Positions 6,899 to 16,257 are shown, counted from the stretch's first letter. The stretch: DNA of 64,000 bases from an uncultured Flavobacteriaceae bacterium (GCA_947494825.1 CANLWN010000001.1:372001-436000), one strand, 5' to 3'. A program made the numbers and translations. The notes: generated from the letters alone by a model not told the origin.

Positions 6899-9409
6899 AT
6901 GAAAAACACCACTAAAAAGCTTTTGATCTTCGGTTCCCTAATGGGGCTCCTTGGATTTCATATCCCTATGCAACAAAGTGGACTGTTCGACCAAATTTTG
7001 GGGAGGCTTACCATCTATGCCACTAAAGAAAGTCCTGAAAAGGTATACCTGCATACAGATAAGGACTTTTATACTAGAGGAGAAACCATTTGGTTCAGTA
7101 CCTACTTGGTAGATGGCATTACCCATAGGGCAAGCAATAAGAGTAATGTGATTTATGTAGAGTTACTGGATAGCTTGGACCGTGTCGTAGAGCAACGCAT
7201 AGTGTATGCAGATTCGCTGGGCGTCGGCGGGGAAATGGAACTCGGGGAACAGATAGCAGCAGGAAACTACCTGCTACGTGCCTATACCAAGTATATGCTG
7301 AACAATGAAGACCCTGTTTTTTTTCAAAAACAACTGCCGATTGCCATTCCCATACGCCCTGGCCCTCCCGCAACCTATGATGCATCTGGTGTAACTGTCA
7401 CGAGGGATACAACAATCGGCACGACCATAGAACAACTTGCAGTCTCCTTTTTCCCTGAGGGAGGCCATCTTGTGGCCGGTATGACCAACACTCTGGGAGT
7501 CAAAATTACGGGCGCCCAGGGCAATGGGGTTGCGATTAGGGGGTATATACGGGATCAAGAAAATAAACCCGTAGCGGAATTCACCACTAAGGAGTTTGGT
7601 CTGGGAACCGTTGGTTTTATACCCAATTCCAATACAACCTACCATGCTACTGTAGACATCAATGGGAGGGGGAAGACTTTTGAACTACCGGAAATCATGC
7701 CTTCAGGGTATGTGCTTCACATAGAGAATAAGGGAGACCATCTGCTGCTGGATATAAAAGCGAACACTGTGAATGGTCTTGTGGGCACCATGCTTCTGGG
7801 GCACCTCCGAGGGAATCTTTTCTTCAAACACATTGGCAAATCAGAAGAAAAAGACGCCTACACCATAAAACTCCTTACCGATAGACTGGATGACGGCGTG
7901 GCACATTTTACTTTGTTCACAGCGCTGGGAGAACCCGTTTGTGAACGGCTTGTCTTTATTGATCAACCCAAAAACGATGCAAAACTCTCCGTGCTTTCCT
8001 ATAAGGATAGCTATGTACAGCGCGATAGGGTTTTCCTAAACTTAAGGCTAAAGGACAGCAATGAAAAGCCCTTGGCAGGCAATTTTTCCATCAGCGTGTC
8101 GTCACGGAACGATTCCATCGTCAATGGAACTGCCGTACCGAACATAAAAAGTTGGTTGCTGTTGGATTCCGATCTTGGCGCAACAGTTCAGGATCCTGGC
8201 TATTTTTTTAGAGCCCCTTCTGCCGAACGTAAGGATTTGTTGGATGCCCTTATGTTGACCCATGGATGGCGACGGTTTGTATGGAAGGAATTGGTACAAC
8301 AAAAGGTGAGCAAAAAGCTGCTTTTTGCTCCAGAAAAGGGACTAATGATAAGTGGAAAGACCACAGCTTTTAAGAATTCCTATAAAGTAAAGCCGGCCGT
8401 GGTCACCCTTGGTATTTTTGATGAAGGGGTATATCAGGAAAAAAAGAACACCAATGCCCAGGGGAAATTCAGTTTTGGCCCCTTCAGCTTTCAGGACAGT
8501 ATTAAGGTGGTCTTGGACGCCATTGATCCCTTTGCCCGAAAGAAGGAGAAGGAAAAGGACATTGCCATTATCGTAGATCCCGTATTGCCCAAGATAGTTT
8601 CAAAAAGTATCCGGAAGGCTAAATTCCCTCTTCCGTATGCACGGGCTACGCAGCAGGCCGATAACGGCACGACAGGCAATTTTACCTATGATCCGGATGT
8701 CATACAGCTCGATGAAGCGGTGGTGAAGGAGAAGAAAAAAACAAGGGCCGAGATCATAAACGAAGAGATAAATTCGTTGACCCTTCATGGAAAGGCAAGG
8801 AACCGGATGTTTATAGATTCCTTCCCGGGAGCGGAAAGGGCAAGTGTAATGGACGTATTGCGGATGATACCTGGAGTGGAGGTGGAAGGGCGCTACCCCA
8901 ATCAAGTCGTAAAGATCCGTGGAGGTATCAATAGCATCAATCTGTCCATAGAGCCCATGTACCTTTTAGACGGCATTCAAGTGCCGCAGGATGTGATTCA
9001 GGGAATGCAAACCTTTGGTGTACTGTTTGTTGATGTGCTTACGGGCGCCGAGGCTTCCATTTACGGCGTCCGGGCTGCAAATGGCGTCATCGCGGTCTAT
9101 ACGGACCGCGGACTGCGTTTTAGATTTGAGCAGGAGCGCTATCCGGGCATTACCAATTTCAGCATGGCAGGGTTCTACAAGGCCAGGGAGTTTTATGCTC
9201 CGAATTACAGAACACCAAAGCCGGAGCATCGCAAACCGGATCAAAGGACCACGCTCTACTGGGAACCCAATATGTACGTCAATGGAAAGAACCAACGTCC
9301 GATCAGTTTTTATACCGGGGACCGCAGGGGAACCTTCTGGGTTAAATTGGAGGGCATGACCAGGGATGGCAGGCCGGTGAGCACAAACTATGCATTTGAA
9401 GTGGACTAG
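6899..9409 (+). CDS. large surface protein with macroglobulin-like (MG2) region and TonB-receptor plug domain
   Basis: The 836-residue protein has an N-terminal hydrophobic anchor or signal (KKLLIFGSLMGLLGFHIP). It continues with the sequence KVYLHTDKDFYTRGETIWF near residues 47-65, which is the MG2 strand pair found in bacterial macroglobulin-like proteins. Several beta-sandwich domains follow. Near residues 650-745 lies a TonB-receptor plug, visible as MDVLRMIPGVEVEGRYP, VVKIRGGINSI and ASIYGVRAANGVIAVYT. No 22-strand barrel follows, so it is not a complete receptor. Proteins of this layout are common in Bacteroidota and are thought to act at the cell surface, but their role is not settled. 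The gene stands alone between the MORN protein and DUF3052. Confidence 0.8.
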   Translation: MKNTTKKLLIFGSLMGLLGFHIPMQQSGLFDQILGRLTIYATKESPEKVYLHTDKDFYTRGETIWFSTYLVDGITHRASNKSNVIYVELLDSLDRVVEQRIVYADSLGVGGEMELGEQIAAGNYLLRAYTKYMLNNEDPVFFQKQLPIAIPIRPGPPATYDASGVTVTRDTTIGTTIEQLAVSFFPEGGHLVAGMTNTLGVKITGAQGNGVAIRGYIRDQENKPVAEFTTKEFGLGTVGFIPNSNTTYHATVDINGRGKTFELPEIMPSGYVLHIENKGDHLLLDIKANTVNGLVGTMLLGHLRGNLFFKHIGKSEEKDAYTIKLLTDRLDDGVAHFTLFTALGEPVCERLVFIDQPKNDAKLSVLSYKDSYVQRDRVFLNLRLKDSNEKPLAGNFSISVSSRNDSIVNGTAVPNIKSWLLLDSDLGATVQDPGYFFRAPSAERKDLLDALMLTHGWRRFVWKELVQQKVSKKLLFAPEKGLMISGKTTAFKNSYKVKPAVVTLGIFDEGVYQEKKNTNAQGKFSFGPFSFQDSIKVVLDAIDPFARKKEKEKDIAIIVDPVLPKIVSKSIRKAKFPLPYARATQQADNGTTGNFTYDPDVIQLDEAVVKEKKKTRAEIINEEINSLTLHGKARNRMFIDSFPGAERASVMDVLRMIPGVEVEGRYPNQVVKIRGGINSINLSIEPMYLLDGIQVPQDVIQGMQTFGVLFVDVLTGAEASIYGVRAANGVIAVYTDRGLRFRFEQERYPGITNFSMAGFYKAREFYAPNYRTPKPEHRKPDQRTTLYWEPNMYVNGKNQRPISFYTGDRRGTFWVKLEGMTRDGRPVSTNYAFEVD

Positions 9410-9438
9410 GGCCAGTAAAACAACGATTTAAAAAGACC

Positions 9439-9852
9439 ATGAAAACATCTGGATATTCGGGAACGCCACTGGTCAAGAAATTGGGAATTAAAATAGGACA
9501 TGTGGTATACTTTGAAAACATCCCCGAGCACTATTTCAAGTTATTACCTGATTTACCGGAAGTACAGGTACTTGAATCTCCCGGTATGGAAACGGTCGAT
9601 TTTATCCACCTTTTTTGCACCCAAAAATCAGCATTTGAAAAACGGGCACTCGCCCTAAAACCCCTTCTAAAGAAAAACGGGATGCTCTGGGTGAGCTGGC
9701 CCAAGGGCAGCTCCAAAATACCCAACGACCTTTCCGAGAACCCCATCCGCGAATATCTACTGGCCAATGGTCTGGTAGATGTTAAGGTCTGCGCTATTGA
9801 CCAGGATTGGAGCGGACTCAAATTTGTGTACCGACTAAAGGATAGGGGGTAA
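9439..9852 (+). CDS. DUF3052 family protein
   Basis: This 137-residue cytoplasmic protein begins MKTSGYSGTPLVKKLGIKIG, the hallmark start of the DUF3052 family. It continues with a central LVLFL-like segment (DFIHLFCTQKSAFEKRA) and the conserved WVSWPKGSSKIPNDLSE motif, followed by DVKVCAIDQDWSGLKFV. The family has a Rossmann-like look but no established activity. It lies 29 bases after the TonB-plug gene and 40 bases before the trehalase gene, which has its own candidate promoter. Confidence 0.9.
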   Translation: MKTSGYSGTPLVKKLGIKIGHVVYFENIPEHYFKLLPDLPEVQVLESPGMETVDFIHLFCTQKSAFEKRALALKPLLKKNGMLWVSWPKGSSKIPNDLSENPIREYLLANGLVDVKVCAIDQDWSGLKFVYRLKDRG

Positions 9853-9868
9853 GTTAAAATTTTGTTCT

Positions 9869-9876
9869 TACTTTTG
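9869..9876 (+). promoter_or_regulatory. -7 promoter element of the trehalase gene
   Basis: TACTTTTG matches the Bacteroidota -7 consensus TAnnTTTG exactly. Transcription would start near 9883, about ten bases before the ATG at 9893. No good -33 TTTG is visible at the usual spacing, so the call rests on the -7 match and position. Confidence 0.5.
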
Positions 9877-9892
9877 AGCAAAACAGTATCCT

Positions 9893-11482
9893 ATGCACCG
9901 TTTACGACTTTCCTTCTTTTTTCTTTTTCTTCTGACTCTTGCTTGTCGCACGGAACCCGAATCCACGGCCGAAGTCGACTTTTACAAGACCCAACTTTTT
10001 GAGGACATACAGCTCCAAGCCGTCTTTCCTGATTCCAAAACCCTGGTGGATTTGGTACCTAAACAACCGTATGGCTCCCTGATTGCCCTCTATGAGCAAC
10101 AGAAGGATAAACCCGGTTTTGATCTTAAGACCTTTGTGGAGGAACAGTTTAGTGACCAATCGATGGCAACGCTCTCCTTCGCCACCGATACCACAAAAAC
10201 CATGTATGAACATATCAGTAGTATTTGGAGCAAGCTTACCCGAGGGCCGGATTCCGTTATTCCCCATTCCTCCCGTTTGGCATTGCCCTATGCGTACGTG
10301 GTACCAGGTGGCCGGTTTCAGGAGATTTACTATTGGGACAGTTATTTTACCATGGAAGGGCTGTTGGTAGATGGTGAGGAAAAGCTTGCCACCCAAATGG
10401 TGGATAATTTTAGTTATCTAATAGACACCATCGGATTTATTCCCAACGGCACACGTAACTATTTCCTTTCCCGTTCGCAACCCCCTTTTTATACGTTGAT
10501 GGTAGATGCTCTTGCACGCAAGGACCGGTCTGTGCTTTCCAAATATCATCCACAGCTCCTGAAAGAATACGAATTTTGGATGGCCGGGGAAGCGGAGGTC
10601 CAAGCACCCTTTAACGCGAAAAACCATGTGGTATATTTGGAGGGAGGCCATTTAAACCGCTATTGGGACAAGGAAAATACACCGAGACAGGAGGCATTCA
10701 AAGAAGATATTCATTTGGCGAGCGACCTGGGTACCGAGGCCGAAAGGGCCAATTTGTATGCCAATTTAAGGGCAGGGGCCGCATCGGGCTGGGATTATAG
10801 CAGTCGCTGGTTTGCCGTCGATGGCGAATTTGGTTCCACCACCACCACCACCATCGTTCCCGTAGACCTAAACAGTCTCCTGTATTTTACGGAAATTACA
10901 CTGGCCGAAGCGTATGGCATCCAGGGAGATACCGAAAACAGGGACCGTTTTATGAAGAAGGCCGAAGTACGAAAAAAAGCAATTCAAGAATACCTATGGG
11001 ACGCTGATCTACAGTTCTTTATGGACTATGATCTAAAGTTTAAAAACACTACAGACGAGTTGACGCTGGCCGGAGCTTTCCCGCTTTTCTTTAAGCTGGC
11101 CAGTCCAGAACAGGCACAGGCGGTCAAAGATCGGTTAATGGCCGATTTTCTGAAGGATGGCGGACTGGTCACCACCTTAAAGCATTCGGGGCAGCAATGG
11201 GATGCCCCCAACGGTTGGGCGCCGCTACAATGGGTTGCCGTCAAGGGTCTTTTGAACTATGGCTACGAGGAAGAGGCCAAGGAAATTATGCAGCGTTGGC
11301 TGGCCCTCAATGAAAAAGTATATGAAAATACCGGGAAGATGATGGAAAAGTACAATGTGGAAGATATTAGCCTACTCTCTGGGGGCGGGGAATACGAAAC
11401 CCAGGACGGATTTGGCTGGACCAACGGTGTCGCACTCGGATTCAAGGCGCTGCTAGAGCAACTGGAAGCTCAGAAGGACTAG
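9893..11482 (+). CDS. treA: alpha,alpha-trehalase, GH37 family lipoprotein
   Basis: This 529-residue enzyme hydrolyses trehalose to two glucose units. Both GH37 signatures are present: PGGRFQEIYYWDSY at residues 138-151 and QWDAPNGWAP near 432-441. A glycine-rich segment GGGEYETQDGFGWTNGV near the C-terminus is also typical of the family. The N-terminus is a lipoprotein signal with LTLAC at residues 14-18, so the enzyme probably acts in the periplasm or on the outer membrane. Length fits the family. The gene is followed tail-to-tail by a minus-strand glycosidase whose stop overlaps this stop by a few bases. That gene is not co-transcribed with it, but the two may share a theme of extracytoplasmic sugar breakdown. 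Confidence 0.95.
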   Translation: MHRLRLSFFFLFLLTLACRTEPESTAEVDFYKTQLFEDIQLQAVFPDSKTLVDLVPKQPYGSLIALYEQQKDKPGFDLKTFVEEQFSDQSMATLSFATDTTKTMYEHISSIWSKLTRGPDSVIPHSSRLALPYAYVVPGGRFQEIYYWDSYFTMEGLLVDGEEKLATQMVDNFSYLIDTIGFIPNGTRNYFLSRSQPPFYTLMVDALARKDRSVLSKYHPQLLKEYEFWMAGEAEVQAPFNAKNHVVYLEGGHLNRYWDKENTPRQEAFKEDIHLASDLGTEAERANLYANLRAGAASGWDYSSRWFAVDGEFGSTTTTTIVPVDLNSLLYFTEITLAEAYGIQGDTENRDRFMKKAEVRKKAIQEYLWDADLQFFMDYDLKFKNTTDELTLAGAFPLFFKLASPEQAQAVKDRLMADFLKDGGLVTTLKHSGQQWDAPNGWAPLQWVAVKGLLNYGYEEEAKEIMQRWLALNEKVYENTGKMMEKYNVEDISLLSGGGEYETQDGFGWTNGVALGFKALLEQLEAQKD

Positions 11483-12846
11483 TCTATAGGTCCACTACCA
11501 TACCACTTTGCAATGGTGTTCTCGGCCGGTTTGTAGCGGGGAGAGAAATCCATGCGTTCAAAGGTACTATCGGGAGAGGTTCTAGTGTCCCATTGCCAGA
11601 TATAAGTACCCCGGAACCACTCCTGTTCCCACAGCTTTTCAAACAAGGCCTCAAAGGCCAACTGCTGGGTCCTATCCGATTTTTGATGGTACAGTACACT
11701 GAAAGCCGAACCCCATTCCCAGGGTTTTATCGTGGACGATGCTTCACTTTTATACCCTACCTCTGTAAATAAAATGGGCTTCCTGTGTTCTTTTGAAAGC
11801 GTGGCAAGGCTGCTCAAATGCCGGTCCCACCCTTTTTTGATGGCTTCCAAATCCGGATTCTTATGCTTGGTCAGTGGAAAATAGGCTTGGATGCCGATAT
11901 AGTCCAGTTCGCCCCAAAAATCGATTAACCGATATTCGCCGTCCCAGTTGGCTGCATAGGTCAGTTTACCCCTGTATATACTTTTGATTTCCCGGACTAA
12001 GGAACGCCATTGCTCGGGCTGATTTTTTAAGGAGGACTTTAATTCGGTTCCAACACAAAATAGTTCTACACCGGTCTGTTGCGCCAGCATCGCAAAGTGC
12101 ACCATATTCTTTCGATAGGATTCAAACCAGGTGCTCCACGCGGTCTGGGAAGGCATACGTACATTGGAACGCCAGCCTTCGTCCATCCACAAATGGGGCT
12201 TCAATTGCACCCGCAGCCCTTTAGCGTGCAAACGTTTAATGGTCCTTAGAAAGACCGAGTCCCTTCTGGACCATATGCCAATTTTCTCAGGAATTCCCAT
12301 GGTAGGGGTTTCTTCGCTTTTTTGATAGAAGAAGGGCGTTAACGCCACCCATTCAATGTTATTTTTGATCAAGGCGTCTATGGCGCTTTCGTCAACATCG
12401 CGCCAGCCAAAAACACTCATTCCCCGATGTTTTTCATCAGCGCTGTACAAATCTGTGGCCCTTCCGCTTCTGTTTTCCACCGAATAGTCCCATTGGTAGG
12501 TATAGGCCTCGTTACTATTGGCGAAGACCAAGAGTTTAAAGATAAGGCCCAGACCCAGCATCGGAGCTAAAAACCGTAGGCCAAACTGTCTGGCCGTCAC
12601 GACAAGGCCCTTTTTTCTATAGGTGCGGAGAAAATACCTCAAGGCTAAAAAAAGGAGATATATACCCAGGAAAATGAGATGTACTACTATTTGAAAATTG
12701 CGGTAGGCCAATAGATCCAGAAAAAAATGAATGGCTTCAGAAAATGACGTGTCGTTTCCTAGGACCCTTATAAGAAAAAGTCCCAGTACCAATACCCAGG
12801 TCAGGGCATAAACTGTGATAGCGATAAGGAATTGCTTTTTACGCAT
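11479..12846 (-). CDS. membrane-anchored GH113-like glycoside hydrolase (TIM barrel)
   Basis: The 455-residue protein has three hydrophobic segments in the first 110 residues, then a TIM-barrel domain. The barrel starts with GMSVFGWRDVDESAIDALIK and WVALTPFFY. It has a candidate acid/base glutamate in CVGTELKSS near residue 265, an aromatic strand YIGIQAYFPLT, and a candidate nucleophile in ILFTEVGYKSE near 360. This order matches GH113, whose characterised members are beta-mannanases, and the related GTA TIM-barrel group. The catalytic domain should face the periplasm. The ATG at 12846 is preferred over an upstream TTG. The 3' end overlaps the trehalase 3' end by four bases, so no terminator separates them. 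Confidence 0.75.
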   Translation of the reverse strand: MRKKQFLIAITVYALTWVLVLGLFLIRVLGNDTSFSEAIHFFLDLLAYRNFQIVVHLIFLGIYLLFLALRYFLRTYRKKGLVVTARQFGLRFLAPMLGLGLIFKLLVFANSNEAYTYQWDYSVENRSGRATDLYSADEKHRGMSVFGWRDVDESAIDALIKNNIEWVALTPFFYQKSEETPTMGIPEKIGIWSRRDSVFLRTIKRLHAKGLRVQLKPHLWMDEGWRSNVRMPSQTAWSTWFESYRKNMVHFAMLAQQTGVELFCVGTELKSSLKNQPEQWRSLVREIKSIYRGKLTYAANWDGEYRLIDFWGELDYIGIQAYFPLTKHKNPDLEAIKKGWDRHLSSLATLSKEHRKPILFTEVGYKSEASSTIKPWEWGSAFSVLYHQKSDRTQQLAFEALFEKLWEQEWFRGTYIWQWDTRTSPDSTFERMDFSPRYKPAENTIAKWYGSGPID

Positions 12847-13007
12847 AGTGGATCCAGTTCCCAATTAGAAGAATGAAGTTAAAAAATGTTACGCAAACCT
12901 ACGCAGGCATCCCAGAATACCTCAAAAATTTGTGATACCCAACTTAAAGTCGCGAGTTTTAAGAATTTATTATGAAAGTGTAACTTTCCGTTAACGACCT
13001 TTATAGT

Positions 13008-14102
13008 ATGCCAAAATCACTACTCTTTATTCCAGATATTTCCGGTTATACCAAATTTATCCAGACCACCGAGGTAGAACACAGTCAGCATGTGATTTCC
13101 GAATTGTTGGAAGTGTTGATCGGAGCCAACACCCAGGAACTAAAACTAGCCGAAATTGAAGGGGATGCCCTTTTTTTCTACAAGGAGGACGAAATTCCCT
13201 CCCAAGAAAACCTGTTGGCCCAAATAGAACTGATGTTCACGGCTTTTTACAGTCATTTAAAAATGTTGGAGAAGAATCGCATTTGTCCGTGCAACGCCTG
13301 TGCAACGGCACCCAACTTGGAATTAAAGATCATAGCGCACTGTGGCGAGCTGCAACATATAGAAGTGCAGGGCAATCGCAAACCTTTTGGAGAGCAGGTC
13401 ATTGAGGCGCATCGTTTACTTAAAAATTCCGTGGACAGCGAGCACTATATCCTTATCAGCAAAGAACTCGCCACCACCATAGAACTGTCCAAATATTACT
13501 TTAGCAAAGTATTCCGTTTTGAGCAGGGAAAGGATACCTATGACGATAGGGAAGTAGCCTATATCTATTCTATTATCGATCAAAAAAAACTAAACTTACG
13601 GGCTTTTGAACAGCCAAAAAAAATAAATTTTGATAGTCCGCCCAACTTGAGCCATGAAAGGGAATATCCAATCTCCGCACAGCGGCTTATGGAATATATT
13701 ACCAACTATACCTATCGGCACCACTGGGTGAAAGGGGTAGACAAATTTGAATACAACGAAAACGAGGTCACTCGTTTGGGCACCGAGCATATTTGTGTGA
13801 TCAATGGGAAACACCTGAATTTTGTGACGGTCAGCAAGGAAGTGGAACCCGGACAGCTCGTCTATGGTGAACTCACCATGAGTCCCCCTCCAGTAGACAA
13901 ACTCTACCAATTCTACATTTTGACACCCTTGGAAGGCGAAAATTGCAAGCTTCGGATAGAGGTATATTGGGAAGCAAAATCGCTTCTGAAGAAGTTGATG
14001 ATTGCCCTGATGGTCAAGAAGGTTTTTAAAAAAAACATGGTGAACGCCGCGGAAAAACTACTCGTTTTCGTTTCACAAGGTTCGGATCAGGACAGGGACT
14101 AG
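13008..14102 (+). CDS. DUF2652 protein: cyclase-like N-domain plus SRPBCC-like C-domain
   Basis: The 364-residue protein begins MPKSLLFIPDISGYTKFIQ, the defining start of DUF2652. That sequence resembles the metal-binding strand of class III nucleotide cyclases. EIEGDALFFY at about residues 47-56 corresponds to the second cyclase-like acidic strand. Four cysteines cluster near 87-97 (RICPCNACATAPN), which could bind metal. The C-terminal part (about 215-355) with HHWVKGVDKFEYNENEV resembles SRPBCC ligand-binding domains. No signal peptide is present. The family is widespread in Bacteroidota without known function, and whether it makes a cyclic nucleotide is untested as far as I know. Confidence 0.85.
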   Translation: MPKSLLFIPDISGYTKFIQTTEVEHSQHVISELLEVLIGANTQELKLAEIEGDALFFYKEDEIPSQENLLAQIELMFTAFYSHLKMLEKNRICPCNACATAPNLELKIIAHCGELQHIEVQGNRKPFGEQVIEAHRLLKNSVDSEHYILISKELATTIELSKYYFSKVFRFEQGKDTYDDREVAYIYSIIDQKKLNLRAFEQPKKINFDSPPNLSHEREYPISAQRLMEYITNYTYRHHWVKGVDKFEYNENEVTRLGTEHICVINGKHLNFVTVSKEVEPGQLVYGELTMSPPPVDKLYQFYILTPLEGENCKLRIEVYWEAKSLLKKLMIALMVKKVFKKNMVNAAEKLLVFVSQGSDQDRD

Positions 14103-14267
14103 TTCTCCCATACACCTGAAATTACCACTTTCAATGCCTTTTTGGCCCTTACCGTTCGTCGTATACTGTTCATCGGTAATACTATTCACTTTAACAATTC
14201 GTTAATAGCTTGGTTAAACCTTTGACAGTGAGGGGTGTCAAAATCCCAAAGCCCTAAAAATAATACT

Positions 14268-15356
14268 ATGAACAAGCAAACTAGATCTGGAATACCCATG
14301 GCCCTGGCTATGGTATTCTTAAGCAACACTTTCCTTATCGCGCAGGACGTGACCACGGTAAGTGCAACGAACGAAAGCATTGGTGATCATTTGGATCTTG
14401 AAGCGGTTGCTTCCCTATTTGGGGATGCCAAGGACCTGGAAGATTTTGAAAAACGATTGAACGACCCAAAGACCCAGATTTCCAATCTGGACCTCAACGG
14501 AGATTTTCAGGTAGATTACCTCAGGGTCGTCGAAACTGTCGAAGAGGGTACCCATCTCGTAGCCTTGCAAGCCGTGGTAGGGGAGGACCTTTATCAGGAT
14601 GTAGCCACTATAGAGGTGGAAAAGGACGAGGATGGAGCCACCCAGGTACAGGTGGTGGGCGATGTATACCTCTACGGCCCCAACTATATCATAGAGCCCG
14701 TATACGTACGCCGGCCGGTGATTTTCGGGCTGTTCTGGAGACCCTACTACAGGCCCTATCGTTCCGTGTTCTACTGGGGGCATTACCCGCGTTTCTATAG
14801 GTTCTGGAGCCCTTTTGGCCTGCATACCTATCACAAGCATGTGCATGTGCACATCAACAGGCGCCATAGTTTTCATCGGGTACATGTTCGCAAAAGTGTT
14901 ACCGCCGTTCACATTCATACCCGAACAAGGCGGAACGATTATGGTAGAAAGTACCCACAGCGGTCCTATGCCTTCAGGACCACCGGCACCGTCCAAACGG
15001 GTAAGCGCCATGGGGTAGCCGGGGTCAACCAAGCCGATGGGGACAAGTACCGGGCCGCTGGCGTGCAAAAGGCCGATGGCACTACCAAGAAAATTGCCGG
15101 AGTAAACAAGGCGGACGGTACCAAAAAACGAGTGGCCTCTGTTGAAAAAGCGGACGGGAGCCGCAAGACCGTTGCCGTAAAAAAAGATCCGAACGGCAAC
15201 AAAAAAGCGATCAGCGTAAGCAAAAGTGCCGATGGTAAGCGAAGCGTGAAAACCGGAAAATCGACTAGCAAGAAATCCAAGGCCAAGAAAACCTCCGCTA
15301 AGGCCAAGCGAAGTGCAAAAAAAACGAAAACCAAAAGCAAAAAAAGGAAAGGGTAG
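14268..15356 (+). CDS. secreted protein with His/Tyr-rich middle and lysine-rich repeat tail
   Basis: The ATG at 14268 gives 362 residues with a signal peptide ending near LIAQD. Residues about 20-135 form an acidic folded domain (DLNGDFQVDYLRVVE, TIEVEKDEDGATQVQVVGD). Residues 145-200 are rich in aromatic residues and histidine (FWRPYYRPYRS, YHKHVHVHINRRH), which could bind metal or lie at a surface. Residues 252-329 hold six tandem 13-residue repeats centred on KADG, and the last 35 residues are nearly all lysine, serine, threonine and alanine. The front half resembles hypothetical proteins common in flavobacteria. The tail looks suited to binding anionic polymers, but this is inference. 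An in-frame start at 14235 is less likely because it would lengthen the signal region. Confidence 0.75.
   Translation: MNKQTRSGIPMALAMVFLSNTFLIAQDVTTVSATNESIGDHLDLEAVASLFGDAKDLEDFEKRLNDPKTQISNLDLNGDFQVDYLRVVETVEEGTHLVALQAVVGEDLYQDVATIEVEKDEDGATQVQVVGDVYLYGPNYIIEPVYVRRPVIFGLFWRPYYRPYRSVFYWGHYPRFYRFWSPFGLHTYHKHVHVHINRRHSFHRVHVRKSVTAVHIHTRTRRNDYGRKYPQRSYAFRTTGTVQTGKRHGVAGVNQADGDKYRAAGVQKADGTTKKIAGVNKADGTKKRVASVEKADGSRKTVAVKKDPNGNKKAISVSKSADGKRSVKTGKSTSKKSKAKKTSAKAKRSAKKTKTKSKKRKG
15021..15254 (+). repeat. six 39-bp tandem repeats coding for 13-residue units
   Basis: Read in frame, six consecutive 13-residue units follow the pattern x-V-x-K-A-D-G-x-K-K-x-V-A, for example GVNQADGDKYRAA, GVQKADGTTKKIA and GVNKADGTKKRVA. 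The last two units are more diverged. The repeats are inside the lysine-rich secreted protein and could vary in number between strains. Confidence 0.85.
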
Positions 15357-15381
15357 TACGTACCTCCCGTTGACCATACAA

Positions 15382-15447
15382 AAGCCGTTCAAAAAATAAC
15401 TAAGGCCCAAGGGAACTACCTTGTCTTAGCAGTTTTTTGAACGGCTT
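15382..15447. terminator. bidirectional terminator between convergent genes
   Basis: A 15-bp perfect stem is formed by 15382-15396 (AAGCCGTTCAAAAAA) and 15433-15447, with a further inner pairing (CTAAG with CTTAG, CAAGG with CCTTG) in the loop. The A-run and T-run lie inside the stem, so it can work on both strands. It separates the lysine-rich protein gene from the convergent thioredoxin-fold gene. Confidence 0.85.
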
Positions 15448-15453
15448 CTTCTT

Positions 15454-16059
15454 TTATTCCTTGTTCAATTCCTCCAGCAACTGGGCGTAATTCTCTATTC
15501 TGGTAAACAAACGTCCCCCAAGATTCACGATGGGCGTGGCGATGGAATCCAGGGGTTGGGCAAAAGCCCGTTTTAGTTGGTCCTTTACCTCGGGGTGTTC
15601 ACTTAGGGTATAGGTCCTAAAGATATACTTGCTTTCGGTCAATGGTATCACCAGGCTATCACAACCAACGCATTTGTCGGTTATATAAAGTGTAATCTGT
15701 TTTTTGGGCTTTATTTTAATCGGTTTAAACTCTTTTCGCAAGGCCCTGCGCGACAGGCTGTCGTTCACGACCAGGTCATAGGTATAGGAAGGGCGTTTAT
15801 CACGGAACAGAATAATGGTTTTCAGGTGCACCTTGGAGGCTGCCGGAACACGTATCCATCGGGGGCGTGCGGCACTCTGCCTAAAATTGGTGCCGCTGAT
15901 GGTTATTTGCACGTCATAATCCTGCTCTGTTTCGTTGGTCGCATAAAAGGCCAAGCGGTTTTTAAGGTCCTCGGTAGTCACTTTTACGGGTTTTACCTGT
16001 GCACCTAGGCTTATGGACACCAAAACGAGCCATAGGGGGAGTATCTTTTTCATTTTCAT
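15454..16059 (-). CDS. exported protein with glutaredoxin-like C-terminal domain (CVGC)
   Basis: The 201-residue protein starts at the ATG at 16059 (or two codons later) with a signal peptide ending in SLGAQ. Residues 20-115 form a beta-rich domain. Residues about 120-200 read as a thioredoxin/glutaredoxin fold: strand ITLYITD, the active-site pair CVGC at 130-133, then a cis-proline motif ATPIVNLGGRLF and a final helix. The protein is likely a periplasmic thiol-disulfide enzyme or a cysteine-binding carrier. It stands opposite the large BNR protein gene across a 200-base divergent gap. The partner is unknown. The N-terminal domain is not recognised. Confidence 0.75.
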   Translation of the reverse strand: MKMKKILPLWLVLVSISLGAQVKPVKVTTEDLKNRLAFYATNETEQDYDVQITISGTNFRQSAARPRWIRVPAASKVHLKTIILFRDKRPSYTYDLVVNDSLSRRALRKEFKPIKIKPKKQITLYITDKCVGCDSLVIPLTESKYIFRTYTLSEHPEVKDQLKRAFAQPLDSIATPIVNLGGRLFTRIENYAQLLEELNKE

Positions 16060-16257
16060 AGATTTTGCAGGGAATAAGATATGAAAATCATTGGTATTTA
16101 GATGCTTAAATCCAATGAAACGCACAAAGGGAACGACAAACGGCGCATACGATTATTCCTTCAAATTCAATAGCTGATTGTCCCGAAAATATTTACGAAA
16201 TTCATATCTTGCTTTCACAAGAACCAGTAGATCAAAACCCTTTAATTTAAGCGACTA

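Noticed and set aside
14415-15410. 331-codon minus-strand frame opposite the lysine-rich protein
   Set aside because: It is the antisense of the KADG repeats and the His/Tyr-rich block; it lacks a start signal and crosses the terminator stem.
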